Shown here one piece after another: positions 47,957 to 58,690 of a stretch of 64,000 bases of DNA. How positions within the stretch are numbered: position 1 is the stretch's first letter; every line of letters begins with the position of its first letter. Location: the NCBI RefSeq assembly GCF_016735515.1, contig NZ_JAERQZ010000001.1:1426001-1490000 (forward strand). The letters are read 5' to 3'. Source of the DNA: Piscinibacter sp. HJYY11. GTDB lineage: Bacteria > Pseudomonadota > Gammaproteobacteria > Burkholderiales > Burkholderiaceae_C. Under the pieces are notes generated by a model. The model saw only the letters and a list, made by a program, of their open reading frames with translations. It made no database searches and was not told the DNA's origin. Both the position numbers and the translations under genes were made by a program.

Positions 47957-49108
47957 ATGCCCGAGCCGTTCAAGAACCTGCTCGGACCGCAGGTGGTCGC
48001 CGCGATGGCGAGCCACCTGCAACGTGCGGGCGCTGAAACCGGTGCGGCCTTCAACGCCAAACGCTTTCGCTCGCTCGCACTCAGCGGGCTGGAAGTGCTG
48101 GAGATGAAGGCCCGCGCGCAGCACCTCTGCAGCGCGCTCGAGAAGACCTTGCCAAGCGACTTCGACAGCGCCGCTGCGGTGATGGAAGGCGCGCTCGCGT
48201 CGATGGACCCGATCGACGACGCCACGCTCGACAGCCCCACCGGCGCGCGCGACGACGGCCTCGCCGGCTGGGCCGTGTGGCCGCTCACTGAATACGTGGC
48301 GCGGCACGGCCACGACAACGCGCCCCGCGCCCTGCAGGCCCTGCATGCGATGACGCAGCGCTTCACCGCCGAATGGGCGATCCGCCCGTTCATCCTGTCG
48401 GAGCCGGCGCTGTCGTTCGACACCCTCCAGCGCTGGAGCACCGACACCAGCCCGCACGTGCGCCGCCTGGTGAGCGAAGGCAGCCGCCCGCGCTTGCCCT
48501 GGGGCATGGTGCTCAAACCCCTGGTCGACGACCCCTCGCCCACCCTGCCCCTGCTGCGCCGGCTGATGGACGACGCCAGCCCCTACGTGCGGCGCAGCGT
48601 GGCCAACCACCTGAACGACATCGCCAAGGACCACCCGTATCTCGTCGAGGCCTGGCTGCAGGAGCACCTGCCGGGCGCCACGCCACAGCGGCTCGCACTG
48701 CTCAAGCACGCCAGCCGCACGCTGGTGAAGAAGGGCCACGCCGGCGTGCTGAAAGCCTTCGGCGTGGGCGACCGGTTCAAGGGCGAGGCGGGCCTCACGC
48801 TGTCGTCACGCCGGGCGAAGGTGGGCGACAGCCTGCTGCTCGCGCTGACGCTGCGATCGACCGCGAAGAAGCCGCAGCGCCTGGCCATCGACTACGCCGT
48901 GCACCACGTGAAGGCCAGCGGCGAGACCTCGCCCAAGGTCTTCAAGGGCTGGGTGGCGGAGCTGGCCGCGGGCGAGGCACGCGAGTTCCGCAAGCAGCAC
49001 TCGCTCAAGCCCATCACCACCCGCGTGTACTACCCGGGCACGCACCGCCTCGAGGTGCTGGTGAACGGGGCAGCGGTGGCCGAGGCGAGCTTCGAGTTGC
49101 GCATCTAG
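47957..49108 (+). CDS. alkC: AlkC-type DNA alkylation-repair glycosylase with C-terminal Ig-like domain
   Basis: A 383-residue protein. Residues about 1-250 are HEAT-like helical repeats of the AlkC/AlkD superfamily, with WAVWPLTEYVARHG and QRFTAEWAIRPFIL typical of AlkC, and repeats such as SPHVRRLVSEGSRPRLPWG and SPYVRRSVANHLNDIAKDHP. Residues about 265-383 form an all-beta domain (DRFKGEAGLTLSSRRAKVGD, VYYPGTHRLEVLVNGAAVAEA) resembling the Ig-like domain of the AlkC-alpha subgroup. AlkC removes 3-methylcytosine and 3-methyladenine from DNA. It starts 13 bp after acnA and may be co-transcribed. Confidence 0.85.
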   Translation: MPEPFKNLLGPQVVAAMASHLQRAGAETGAAFNAKRFRSLALSGLEVLEMKARAQHLCSALEKTLPSDFDSAAAVMEGALASMDPIDDATLDSPTGARDDGLAGWAVWPLTEYVARHGHDNAPRALQALHAMTQRFTAEWAIRPFILSEPALSFDTLQRWSTDTSPHVRRLVSEGSRPRLPWGMVLKPLVDDPSPTLPLLRRLMDDASPYVRRSVANHLNDIAKDHPYLVEAWLQEHLPGATPQRLALLKHASRTLVKKGHAGVLKAFGVGDRFKGEAGLTLSSRRAKVGDSLLLALTLRSTAKKPQRLAIDYAVHHVKASGETSPKVFKGWVAELAAGEAREFRKQHSLKPITTRVYYPGTHRLEVLVNGAAVAEASFELRI

Positions 49109-49239
49109 GGCCTGGCGTCGGATCACTCCGACAGCACGCCGCTGCCGGGTCTTGGGCGTTTCGGCGCGCCGTCCGGTTCGCGCCTCCTGCTCCTCGCCCT
49201 ACGCTGCAAGCTCCTCATTCGCAACGACAGGAGCACGCC

Positions 49240-49311
49240 ATGAAATCCGTTCTTCTCTGGGCGCTGGGCGTCCCCATTCCCGTCATCCTGCTGCTCTGGC
49301 TGATCTTCTGA
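49240..49311 (+). CDS. 23-residue hydrophobic membrane peptide
   Basis: A very short open frame with ATG at 49240, AGGAG at 49229-49233 (6-nt spacing) and TGA at 49309. The product is MKSVLLWALGVPIPVILLLW plus LIF, a single membrane segment. Similar short peptides with WALGVPIPxI occur in Proteobacteria as uncharacterised proteins, from recollection. It overlaps the end of the convergent aminotransferase gene by 29 bp. The good ribosome binding site and clean hydrophobic design support it as a gene. Confidence 0.6.
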   Translation: MKSVLLWALGVPIPVILLLWLIF

Positions 49312-50431
49312 GCGGCGCCTCGTCCTGCTCGGCCTCGCGGTAGAACAACCGCACGGCCGAGACCACGGCCTGCGCGTCGGCCAGCGTCATGTGCTCGCCG
49401 ATGGGCAGGCTGAGCAGGGTGGCGTCGATGCGGTTGCAGAACGCGCGCAGGTCAGGCTCGCCGAGGTACCGGTAGGCCCGCAGCTTGGGCAAGGCCACCG
49501 GGTAGTGCCGCCCCGTCTCGATGCCGTGCTCGGCCAGGTGCTTCATCAGCGCATCGCGCCGCGCCGTGCGCACGACGAACAGGTGGTACACCTGCCGCGC
49601 CCAGGGCTGGCGCACCGGCAGCACCAGGTCGCCCACACCGGCCAGCTCGCGCAGGTAGTGGTCGGCGATCGCGATGCGGTGCTCGGTCCACCCGCCCAGG
49701 TGCGGCAGCTTGGCGGACAGCACGGCCGCCTGCAGCCCGTCGAGCCGCGAGTTGCGGCCCTCGAATTCATGCTCGTGCTTGGCCAGACGCCCGTGGTTGG
49801 CGATCATGCGGCAGCGCTGCGCGAGGTCGGCGCGCTGCGTGGTGATGGCGCCGGCATCGCCGTAGGCACCGAGGTTCTTGCCCGGGTAGAAGCTGAAGCA
49901 GCCGACATCGCCGAGGCCGCCCACACGCTGCCCGCGCACTTCGGCGCCATGCGCCTGCGCGCAGTCTTCGATCACCGCCAGGCCATGCTCGCGCGCCAGC
50001 GCCATCAGCGCGTCCATGTCGCAGGGGTGGCCGTAGAGGTGCACCGCCACCAGCGCTTTCGTGCGCGGCGTGAGCTGCGCCTGCACCGAGGCCACGTCGA
50101 GCACGTAGCTCTCGCGGTGCACGTCGGCGAAGACCACGCGGTGCCCGCAGCGTGACACCGCCTCCGCACTGGCGATGAAGCTGTTGCCCGGCACGATGAT
50201 CTCGCTGCCCGGCGGCAAGGCCAGCGCCTCGATGGCGATCTCCAGCGCGTCGGTGCCGTTGCCCACGCCCACGCAATGCGCCGCACCGGCGTAGCGGGCG
50301 AACTGCTCTTCGAACGCGGCGACATGGGGCCCGCCGACGAAGGCCGAGTTGGCGATCACGGCGGCGATGGCGCTGTCGATGTCGTCGCGGATCGACTGAT
50401 ACTGCGCCTGCAGGTCGAGGAAGCGGATCAC
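49283..50431 (-). CDS. DegT/DnrJ/EryC1 sugar aminotransferase (WlbC/WbpE-like)
   Basis: A 382-residue PLP-dependent sugar aminotransferase. The Schiff-base lysine is Lys185 in [17 protein letters not shown]. Other motifs are RFLDLQAQYQSIRDDIDSAI, VGVGNGTDALEIAIEAL, EIIVPGNSFIAS and EGRNSRLDGLQAAVLSAKL. The GTG start at 50431 overlaps the upstream stop (GTGA) and has GGGAGG 7 nt upstream, which is better than the ATG at 50455. With the dehydrogenase upstream it could make a 2,3-diamino-sugar of the WlbA-WlbC (WbpB-WbpE) type, or another 3-amino sugar. It shares the family of FdtB at 28-29 kb but is a different gene. Confidence 0.87.
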   Translation of the reverse strand: MIRFLDLQAQYQSIRDDIDSAIAAVIANSAFVGGPHVAAFEEQFARYAGAAHCVGVGNGTDALEIAIEALALPPGSEIIVPGNSFIASAEAVSRCGHRVVFADVHRESYVLDVASVQAQLTPRTKALVAVHLYGHPCDMDALMALAREHGLAVIEDCAQAHGAEVRGQRVGGLGDVGCFSFYPGKNLGAYGDAGAITTQRADLAQRCRMIANHGRLAKHEHEFEGRNSRLDGLQAAVLSAKLPHLGGWTEHRIAIADHYLRELAGVGDLVLPVRQPWARQVYHLFVVRTARRDALMKHLAEHGIETGRHYPVALPKLRAYRYLGEPDLRAFCNRIDATLLSLPIGEHMTLADAQAVVSAVRLFYREAEQDEAPLRRSARAAG

Positions 50432-51531
50432 GAGGCTGCCTCCCATGCCGCCCATGCGGACGCCGGCACAGAAGCGCGCCGGCCGAGGCGGCTATGCCGG
50501 ACCCCCTGCACCGGCAGGGCCACTTCCTCGCCCGAAGCCATCGACTCGTACAGCGCGACCAGCAGCTCCAGGGTGCCGCGCCCTTCATGCCCATCGACCA
50601 GCGGCGCGGCACGGCCCCCCAGCACCTCCACCACGTGCTCGTAGAACGCCTGGTGCCCGAAGCCGTAGACGTTGGGCGGGTTGACGCTGAAGCGCGTGAG
50701 TGCGTCGGCATCGCCGGGCAACGGCTCGTTGAACTGCCAGATGCGCGTCTGGTTGACGGCGAAGCCCGCGATCTCCACCGCACCCGTCGAGCCCAGCACC
50801 GACAGCGAGCCCTCCATGTCGTGCGGGCGGGCCGCGGTGGTGGCCTCGATCACGCCCAGCGCGCCATTGCGAAAGCGCAGCGTGGCGACGGCCGTGTCTT
50901 CGGCTTCGATGCGGGCCAGGGCCGTGGCGCCACGCGCATGCACGCTCGCCACCGGGCCCATGAACCAGCGCAGCATGTCGACGTGGTGGCTCGCCTGGTT
51001 GGCCAGCACACCACCATCGAGCGCCCAGGTGCCTCGCCACGCGGCCTCGTCGTAGTAGGCCGCCTCGCGGCACCAGCGCACGCGCACCGTGCCCAGCACC
51101 AGTTGGCCGAATCGGCCGGCCTCGAGGGCCTCGCGCGCCCTGACGACCGGCACGTTGAAGCGGTTCTGCTTGACGACGAAGAGCTGCACGCCGGCACGCT
51201 CGCTTTCGTCGAGCATCGCGTCGGCATCGGTCAGCGTGAGCGCCATCGGCTTCTCGACGAGCACGTGGCGGCCACTGCGCATGGCCGCGATCGCGTGCTC
51301 GGCATGCTCGCCGCTCGGCGTGAGCACGGCCACCAGGTCGATGCCCCGCATGGCCAGCATCTCGGCAAGCGACTCGAAGGCGGGCACCCCGTGCCGGGCG
51401 CCGAACGCCTCGGCGCGGCCGGCGTGGTGGTCGCACACCGCGACCAGCCTCATGCCGGCCACGTGCTGCGTCAGGAGCTCGGCATGCCGTTTGGCGATGC
51501 GGCCGCAGCCGACAATGGCGACGTTGATCAT
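50428..51531 (-). CDS. Gfo/Idh/MocA-family sugar oxidoreductase (WlbA/WbpB-like)
   Basis: A 367-residue NAD(P)-dependent sugar dehydrogenase. The Rossmann motif INVAIVGCGRIAKRHAELL is at the N-terminus, EKPMALTLTDADAM supplies the EKP motif, and WALDGGVLANQASHHVDMLRWFMG holds the active-site His. VKQNRFNVPVV is typical of UDP-GlcNAc(A) 3-dehydrogenases such as WlbA and WbpB. The pair with the downstream aminotransferase, joined by a 4-nt overlap, fits oxidation at C3 followed by transamination. No acetyltransferase partner is adjacent; the acyltransferases in the 26-31 kb cluster could serve. Confidence 0.85.
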   Translation of the reverse strand: MINVAIVGCGRIAKRHAELLTQHVAGMRLVAVCDHHAGRAEAFGARHGVPAFESLAEMLAMRGIDLVAVLTPSGEHAEHAIAAMRSGRHVLVEKPMALTLTDADAMLDESERAGVQLFVVKQNRFNVPVVRAREALEAGRFGQLVLGTVRVRWCREAAYYDEAAWRGTWALDGGVLANQASHHVDMLRWFMGPVASVHARGATALARIEAEDTAVATLRFRNGALGVIEATTAARPHDMEGSLSVLGSTGAVEIAGFAVNQTRIWQFNEPLPGDADALTRFSVNPPNVYGFGHQAFYEHVVEVLGGRAAPLVDGHEGRGTLELLVALYESMASGEEVALPVQGVRHSRLGRRASVPASAWAAWEAAS

Positions 51532-51701
51532 GGGGGCGCAACTGCAGGTCCCGTGCCCGAGACAGTTGCAGGTTTGCCGACTTCAATGCTTGCAGCGAGC
51601 ACCGGGCCCTGCGCCGTAGTGCCGACTCTCCCGCCGCAGGGCGGATGCCACTTTTACCGGCGCGGTCTTCCCGTGATGTGCAAGCGTTGCCGACGCGAGC
51701 C

Positions 51702-52058
51702 TCAGCGCACGTGGCCGGCGAAGAGCGCTTCGGAGAACCCGACGGTCACCTCGCCGTCGCCCCACTCGACCACGGGCCGCTTGATCACGCTCGGCTGGCG
51801 CAGCATCAGCGCACGGGCCGAGGCGGCATCGGTCACCGCGGTCTTCTCGCCCTCGTCGAGCTTGCGCCAGGTCGTGCCCTGGCGGTTGACGAGCTTCTCC
51901 CAGCCGACGGCCTGCAACCAGCGCGAGAGCCGGGCCTCGGGCACGCCTTGTTTCTTGAAGTCGTGAAAGGCCACGTCGACGCCTTGCCCGGAAAGCCAAG
52001 CGCGCGCCTTCTTGACGGTATCGCAGTTGGGGATGCCGTAGAGCGTGATGGAGGTCAT
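51702..52058 (-). CDS. ArsC/Spx/YffB-family thioredoxin-fold protein
   Basis: A 118-residue protein beginning ITLYGIPNCDTVKKARAWL, the ArsC/YffB signature with Cys12 as the redox residue. VAFHDFKKQGVPEARLSRWL and RQPSVIKRPVVEWGDGEVTVGFSEALF complete the fold. It has one cysteine in the active-site segment, not CxxC, so it is closer to YffB/ArsC than to Spx. Proteins of this group are thought to be glutathione-dependent reductases; no arsenic-resistance genes are nearby, so an arsenate role is not supported. It is followed on the reverse strand by no close partner. Confidence 0.88.
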   Translation of the reverse strand: MTSITLYGIPNCDTVKKARAWLSGQGVDVAFHDFKKQGVPEARLSRWLQAVGWEKLVNRQGTTWRKLDEGEKTAVTDAASARALMLRQPSVIKRPVVEWGDGEVTVGFSEALFAGHVR

Positions 52059-52065
52059 CCGCGCT

Positions 52066-52569
52066 TTATAGCCCGTTGTCGGCGTCGTGCACGTCGCACA
52101 GCGGATCGGGCCCGTAGGACGTGTCCATCACCTTGCCCTGCGCGTCGATGCCCACCTGGAAGTACTGGCAGAACGGCGTCTCGTAGCGATAGGCCCAGAC
52201 GGTCTGCCGCCGTTCGGCGATGCCCACCACCCGCTGGTCGAACGAATGGCCGATCAGCGCCTGCACCTGGCTCGCGGCCATGCCGGGCTGCACCGCGTTG
52301 AAGTTGGCCTCGGTCAGCACCTGCTCCCAGCGCACCAGCTTGCCGGCCGCGTCGAAGTCGACCATGTAGGTGTGCCGGCCAAACGGGCCTCGCGCGAACT
52401 CGAGGCGGCGGCCACCGTCGGCCTGCGGGTACTCGCCGGTCGGCTCGCCGAGCGACTGGCGGGCCGCCTGGATCGAGGTGCCGGGGGAAAGCGACTGCGG
52501 GCCATAGCTCACGCAGCCCGCCAGCACGGCGGCCGCCAGCGCTGCGCCCAAGGCGTGGAACGACTTCAT
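52066..52569 (-). CDS. Lipoprotein with two SmpA/BamE-like motifs
   Basis: A 167-residue lipoprotein. The signal ends in the lipobox LAGC (ALAAAVLAGC), so Cys19 should be lipidated. Two short motifs, PGTSIQAARQSLGEPTGEY and PGMAASQVQALIGHSF, resemble the G-M-x-x-x-x-V-x-x-x-L-G element of SmpA/BamE-type domains. No AE at +2 is seen (the residue is Val), so outer-membrane sorting by Lol is likely. It sits 7 bp before the ArsC-like gene and shares its strand, so they may be co-transcribed. BamE itself is much shorter; this is a related family. Confidence 0.82.
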   Translation of the reverse strand: MKSFHALGAALAAAVLAGCVSYGPQSLSPGTSIQAARQSLGEPTGEYPQADGGRRLEFARGPFGRHTYMVDFDAAGKLVRWEQVLTEANFNAVQPGMAASQVQALIGHSFDQRVVGIAERRQTVWAYRYETPFCQYFQVGIDAQGKVMDTSYGPDPLCDVHDADNGL

Positions 52570-52724
52570 GAGAGATCCTTTCCGCGGTGCATGCAGGCAC
52601 CGAAGGCCTCATGGTAGGAAGCGCTCGTGCCCCCGTCCACACGGGGGACTTCTCCCCAACGACGGCGCGCCAGGGAACAGGCCTTGCCGAGTGGGCTCAA
52701 CTCCACTCGTCGAGAGCAGCTTGC

Positions 52725-55235
<2,511 letters not shown>

Positions 55236-55238
55236 CGA

Positions 55239-56270
55239 CTAGGCCCGCTGCGGCTTGTACTTGAAGACGGCGCGAATGACCCCGTGGTCGTTCGTGCCGT
55301 CGAGCTTGTGGTCGTCGAAATTGAGGTGGTCGTTGTTGACCACCAGCCCGTCGAACAGCCACACGCGCTTGCGGCTGTGGTCGTAGAACTGCTCGCTCAC
55401 CATGATGTGGTCGAGCGACTCGCGGATGCCCTCGTGCACGTGGGTGTAGTACACGTCGCGCGTGTCGCGGTACTCCTGCAGCGTCTGCGTGCTGTAGAGC
55501 GCGATGTCGCCGCCGCCGATGGAGTCGCCCACGAGATAGCGCGGCTGCTCGGTGAGGATGTTGGTGGTGTTGCTGAAGTGGCCGTCGTTGATGTCGCCGA
55601 GCACGATCACCGGCGTGTCGTTGCCCTTCATCTGCTCGGTGAGGATGAAGCGCAGCGCCGCCGCCTCGGCCGTGCGGCGGATGGTGGAGATGGCCGCGCC
55701 GATCGCGGTGGCGTGCTTGGCGTAGGTGTCGCGGTCTTCGCGGTACCAGCCTTCGTTGTAGATCTTCGTCGGGCCCTTCGACTTGAAATGGCACACGTAG
55801 AGGTGCACCTCGGGCTCGTCTTCGCGCGGCTTGATGGTGCAGTGCGCCACCGGGCGTGAGAAGCCGCGGATGCTCACGTCGATGAGCGGGGTCTGCGGGT
55901 CGTCGCCGTGCGAGCGCAGCACGAACTTGCTCGGAAACTGCTCGATCCACTGGGGCACGCCGCTCAACAGGCCCTTGCGCACGATGGCGGCGCAGACGAT
56001 CTTGCGGCCATCGGCATCGGGCGGGGCGACGAGGTCGTAGTCGGCGTCGAGGCCGGCGGCCTGCAACGCGCGCTTCATCGAATCGGCATGCCAGAGCTCC
56101 TGGAAGCCGAACACGTCGGACTTGAGGATGGTGAGCTGGCGCACCGTCCAGGCGATCTTGAGGTTGTACTCGGCTTCGGTCCAGCCGTCGCGGTCGGTGT
56201 AGAGCGGCCGGCCGGGCTCGTTGAGGTTGTAGAGGTTGAAGGTGGCGATGCTCAGCTCTCTCAGGTTCAT
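55239..56270 (-). CDS. Endonuclease/exonuclease/phosphatase-family protein
   Basis: A 343-residue EEP-fold metal-dependent enzyme. Motifs: LSIATFNLYNLNEPG (Asn), VFGFQELWH (metal-binding Glu), HLYVCHFKSKGP (His), PVIVLGDINDGHFSN (the D-x-N catalytic pair), SLDHIMVSE (Asp) and GTNDHGVIRAVF (final Asp-His). These fit a nuclease, phosphodiesterase or inositol-phosphatase-like role; substrate is not determined. The start at 56270 has GGAGG 5 nt upstream and is chosen over the longer frame. No signal peptide, so cytosolic. It converges on katE and is divergent from the MFS gene. Confidence 0.85.
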   Translation of the reverse strand: MNLRELSIATFNLYNLNEPGRPLYTDRDGWTEAEYNLKIAWTVRQLTILKSDVFGFQELWHADSMKRALQAAGLDADYDLVAPPDADGRKIVCAAIVRKGLLSGVPQWIEQFPSKFVLRSHGDDPQTPLIDVSIRGFSRPVAHCTIKPREDEPEVHLYVCHFKSKGPTKIYNEGWYREDRDTYAKHATAIGAAISTIRRTAEAAALRFILTEQMKGNDTPVIVLGDINDGHFSNTTNILTEQPRYLVGDSIGGGDIALYSTQTLQEYRDTRDVYYTHVHEGIRESLDHIMVSEQFYDHSRKRVWLFDGLVVNNDHLNFDDHKLDGTNDHGVIRAVFKYKPQRA

Positions 56271-56354
56271 GGCGGCCTCCGGGTGGTGACGCGAGAGTAG
56301 GCGACGCATGTGACAGGCGCGCAATCCCTACTCCTCTATATTCGGCCGGCCTCC

Positions 56355-57524
56355 ATGAAGAAGCCGATCGTCGTCACCGTGCTCGGCAGCGCCCAGACCC
56401 TGGCCTGGGCGTCGTCGTACTACATCGCCGCCCTGCTCGCCGCACCCATCGCCCGCGACCTGGGCCTGCGCGAGCCGACGGTGTTCCTCGCGTTCTCGCT
56501 GGCGCTGGTAGTGTCGGCCTTCGTCGGCCCCTGGGCCGGCCGCACCATCGACCGCCACGGCGGCCGGCAGTTGCTGATGGGCACCAATGTGCTGTTTGCC
56601 GCCGGCCTTGCCGGCCTCGCGCTCGCGCAGGGGCCGTGGACGCTCTTCATCGCCTGGGTCGTGCTCGGCCTTGCGATGGGCGCCGGGCTCTACGAGGCAG
56701 CGTTTGCCACGCTCGTGCGGCTGTACGGCCATGACTCGCGCAACGCCATCACCGGCATCACGCTCTTCGCCGGTTTCGCGAGCACCATCGGCTGGCCGCT
56801 CACCGCCTGGATGGAAACGACCTTCGGCTGGCGCGGCGCGTGCCTGGGCTGGGCAGGCCTGCACATCGTGCTGGGGCTGCCACTGAACGCGGCCTTGCCG
56901 AAGGCGCCCGCATCGCTGGCGCCCGCGCCGGCAGCAGCGGCGGCCGCGGCAGAGGTGCCGCCTGAAACGGAGCCCCAGCACCCGATGCTCGTGAGCGTGG
57001 TGCTGTCGTTCGTGTTCGCGGTGGCGTGGTTCACCAGCACCGCGATGGCGGCCCACCTGCCTCGCTTGATGCAGGCGCTCGGCGCAAGCCTTGCGGTCGC
57101 CGTGGCGGTGGGTGCGCTCGTCGGGCCGGCGCAGGTGGCGGGCCGCCTGCTCGAATTCGGCGTGCTGCGGCGTGTGCACCCCTTGCTGTCGGCGCGCCTC
57201 GCCAACCTCGCGCATCCGATCGGCGCGGTGGCCTTGCTCTTTGCGGGGCCGGCCCTGGCACCGGTGTTCGCGCTGCTGCACGGGGCGGGCAACGGCATCC
57301 TCACCATCGCCAAGGGCACGCTGCCGCTCGTGTTCTTCGGTCCGCAGGGCTATGGCGCGCGGCAAGGCTGGCTCATGCTCCCGGGGCGGGTGGCGCAGGC
57401 GTTTGCGCCGTTCGCGTTCGGCCTCGCACTCGACCGGTGGGGCGCGGCAAGCCTGTGGCTGTCGACCGCGCTCGGTCTCACCGCGTTCGTCGCCTTGATG
57501 GTGCTGAAGGCCGGCAGGCGCTGA
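56355..57524 (+). CDS. Major facilitator superfamily transporter
   Basis: A 389-residue, 12-helix MFS transporter with short loops. The motif GPWAGRTIDRHGGRQLLMG (between helices 2 and 3) matches the MFS loop signature G-x-x-x-D-R-x-G-R. An Ala/Pro-rich central loop (PKAPASLAPAPAAAAAAA) divides the two six-helix halves. No substrate can be read; such proteins may export drugs or take up small acids. The ATG at 56355 is preferred over the longer frame from 56310 because the mature helix pattern starts right after it. Confidence 0.85.
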   Translation: MKKPIVVTVLGSAQTLAWASSYYIAALLAAPIARDLGLREPTVFLAFSLALVVSAFVGPWAGRTIDRHGGRQLLMGTNVLFAAGLAGLALAQGPWTLFIAWVVLGLAMGAGLYEAAFATLVRLYGHDSRNAITGITLFAGFASTIGWPLTAWMETTFGWRGACLGWAGLHIVLGLPLNAALPKAPASLAPAPAAAAAAAEVPPETEPQHPMLVSVVLSFVFAVAWFTSTAMAAHLPRLMQALGASLAVAVAVGALVGPAQVAGRLLEFGVLRRVHPLLSARLANLAHPIGAVALLFAGPALAPVFALLHGAGNGILTIAKGTLPLVFFGPQGYGARQGWLMLPGRVAQAFAPFAFGLALDRWGAASLWLSTALGLTAFVALMVLKAGRR

Positions 57525-57527
57525 AGC

Positions 57528-57555
57528 AAAACGCCCCGCGGGCGCGGGGCGTTTT
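57528..57555. terminator. Bidirectional terminator between MFS and low-complexity genes
   Basis: AAAACGCCCCGC (57528-57539) pairs perfectly with GCGGGGCGTTTT (57544-57555) around GGGC, a 12-bp stem with T and A tracts in both directions, between convergent genes. Confidence 0.93.
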
Positions 57556-57578
57556 GACTGAGTTTCGACCTCAGCGCG

Positions 57579-58523
57579 TCACTTGCTCTTGGTCGAGCCG
57601 CTGGACGACGACGCGCCCCCAGCTTCGAGGCCGGTGGACGTCTGCGTGGTCGGCGAGGTGGCGCTTCCGTCGCTCAGCCCGGTGGTGCTGCTGCCCGCGC
57701 CTTGCGGTCCGGCGCCCGATTGCGAGCCCTGGCGGCTGCTGCGCCAGGTGTTGAACTCTTCCGAGAACTTCTTGTAGCGCTCCTGGCGCCATGACTGGTA
57801 GTCGTTGTCGAGGTTGCGCAGTTGCTCGCTGCGCCACTGGTGGTAGTCGGGGTCGTGGTGGTGGTCGCGACTTTGGCCTTGGCCCTGCCCCTGGCCGACC
57901 TCGGAACGGCCCCAGTCGGCGTGCTGGCCCCATTCGCGCTGGCCATAGGCCTGCTGGTCCTGGCCGTAGCCTTGCTGGCCATATCGCTGCTGGCCGCCGT
58001 AGCCCTGCGAGCCACCGTAGCCCTGCGATCCGTATCCGGACGATCCGTAGCGGCCCTGCGACCCGCGCTGGCCATACGGGTCGCCGCCTTGGCGGCCCGG
58101 GTCACCCTGGTTGCCGTAGCCATGCGAGCCGTAGCGCCCGTCGTCCCGCTGCCCAAAATCACGCTGCTGGCCATAGCCGCCACGGTAGCCCTCCTGCCGA
58201 CCGAAGCCCTGCTCCGCGTCGTAGCCCTGGGCGCCGTATTCGCCGCCGTAGCCACCGTAGCCGCCGCTGCCGATGCCGTACTCGGAGCCGCTGCCTTGCT
58301 GGCGGCCCGAGTCGAACTGGCGGCCGCCGCCGGTGTAGTAGTCGCCCGACTGCGCGCCGCGCTCGCTGCGCTGGTCCTGCTGGCCACTTTGGCGACGGAA
58401 ATCTCCGTAGTTGCTGCCGGATTCGCTGCGCTGGCCGCCTTGCTGCGCGCCTTGGCGGTCCTGGCCATAGTCGTCTGCGCCATAGCCGCCGTCTCGGCGG
58501 CTTTGATAGTCACGCTGGGTCAT
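57579..58523 (-). CDS. Low-complexity Gly/Gln/Tyr/Ser/Arg-rich protein with a conserved WR/YKKF helical segment
   Basis: A 314-residue protein with no signal peptide. Residues about 5-215 are low in complexity and rich in Gly, Gln, Tyr, Ser, Asp and Arg (GGYGGYGGEYGAQGY, RYGSSGYGSQGYGGSQG), resembling prion-like RNA-binding-protein tails. A non-repetitive segment (DPDYHQWRSEQLRNLDNDY then WRQERYKKFSEEFNTWR, about residues 230-275) looks like a short helical pair with repeated WR and Y/F. The C-terminus is Gly/Ser/Thr-rich. The start at 58523 has AAAGGAAA just upstream. I know similar uncharacterised proteins in Burkholderiales, from recollection. A role in condensate formation or stress is conceivable but not shown. 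Confidence 0.75.
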   Translation of the reverse strand: MTQRDYQSRRDGGYGADDYGQDRQGAQQGGQRSESGSNYGDFRRQSGQQDQRSERGAQSGDYYTGGGRQFDSGRQQGSGSEYGIGSGGYGGYGGEYGAQGYDAEQGFGRQEGYRGGYGQQRDFGQRDDGRYGSHGYGNQGDPGRQGGDPYGQRGSQGRYGSSGYGSQGYGGSQGYGGQQRYGQQGYGQDQQAYGQREWGQHADWGRSEVGQGQGQGQSRDHHHDPDYHQWRSEQLRNLDNDYQSWRQERYKKFSEEFNTWRSSRQGSQSGAGPQGAGSSTTGLSDGSATSPTTQTSTGLEAGGASSSSGSTKSK

Positions 58524-58690
58524 GTCGTTTCCTTTCATCTGGATCCGTTGCGATCGGCCACCCCGCGAAACCACGGCGAGCCGTGACGAATTCGCGGCAA
58601 TCGAGGTGCCGAGCCCACCGCGTCATCCGCACGAGCCGGAACACGCGTTGCTGCGCTCCAGGCATCCACCCACCGATGACAGGAGACCCC

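Noticed and set aside
51702..52058. Arsenate reductase ArsC
   Set aside because: The family fold fits, but no arsenic-resistance genes are near and the protein is closer to YffB-type proteins.
57822..58586. Ala/Val/Leu-rich forward frame opposite the low-complexity protein
   Set aside because: It mirrors the Gly/Gln/Tyr repeats of the reverse gene, looks like many membrane helices by composition only, and has no ribosome binding site.
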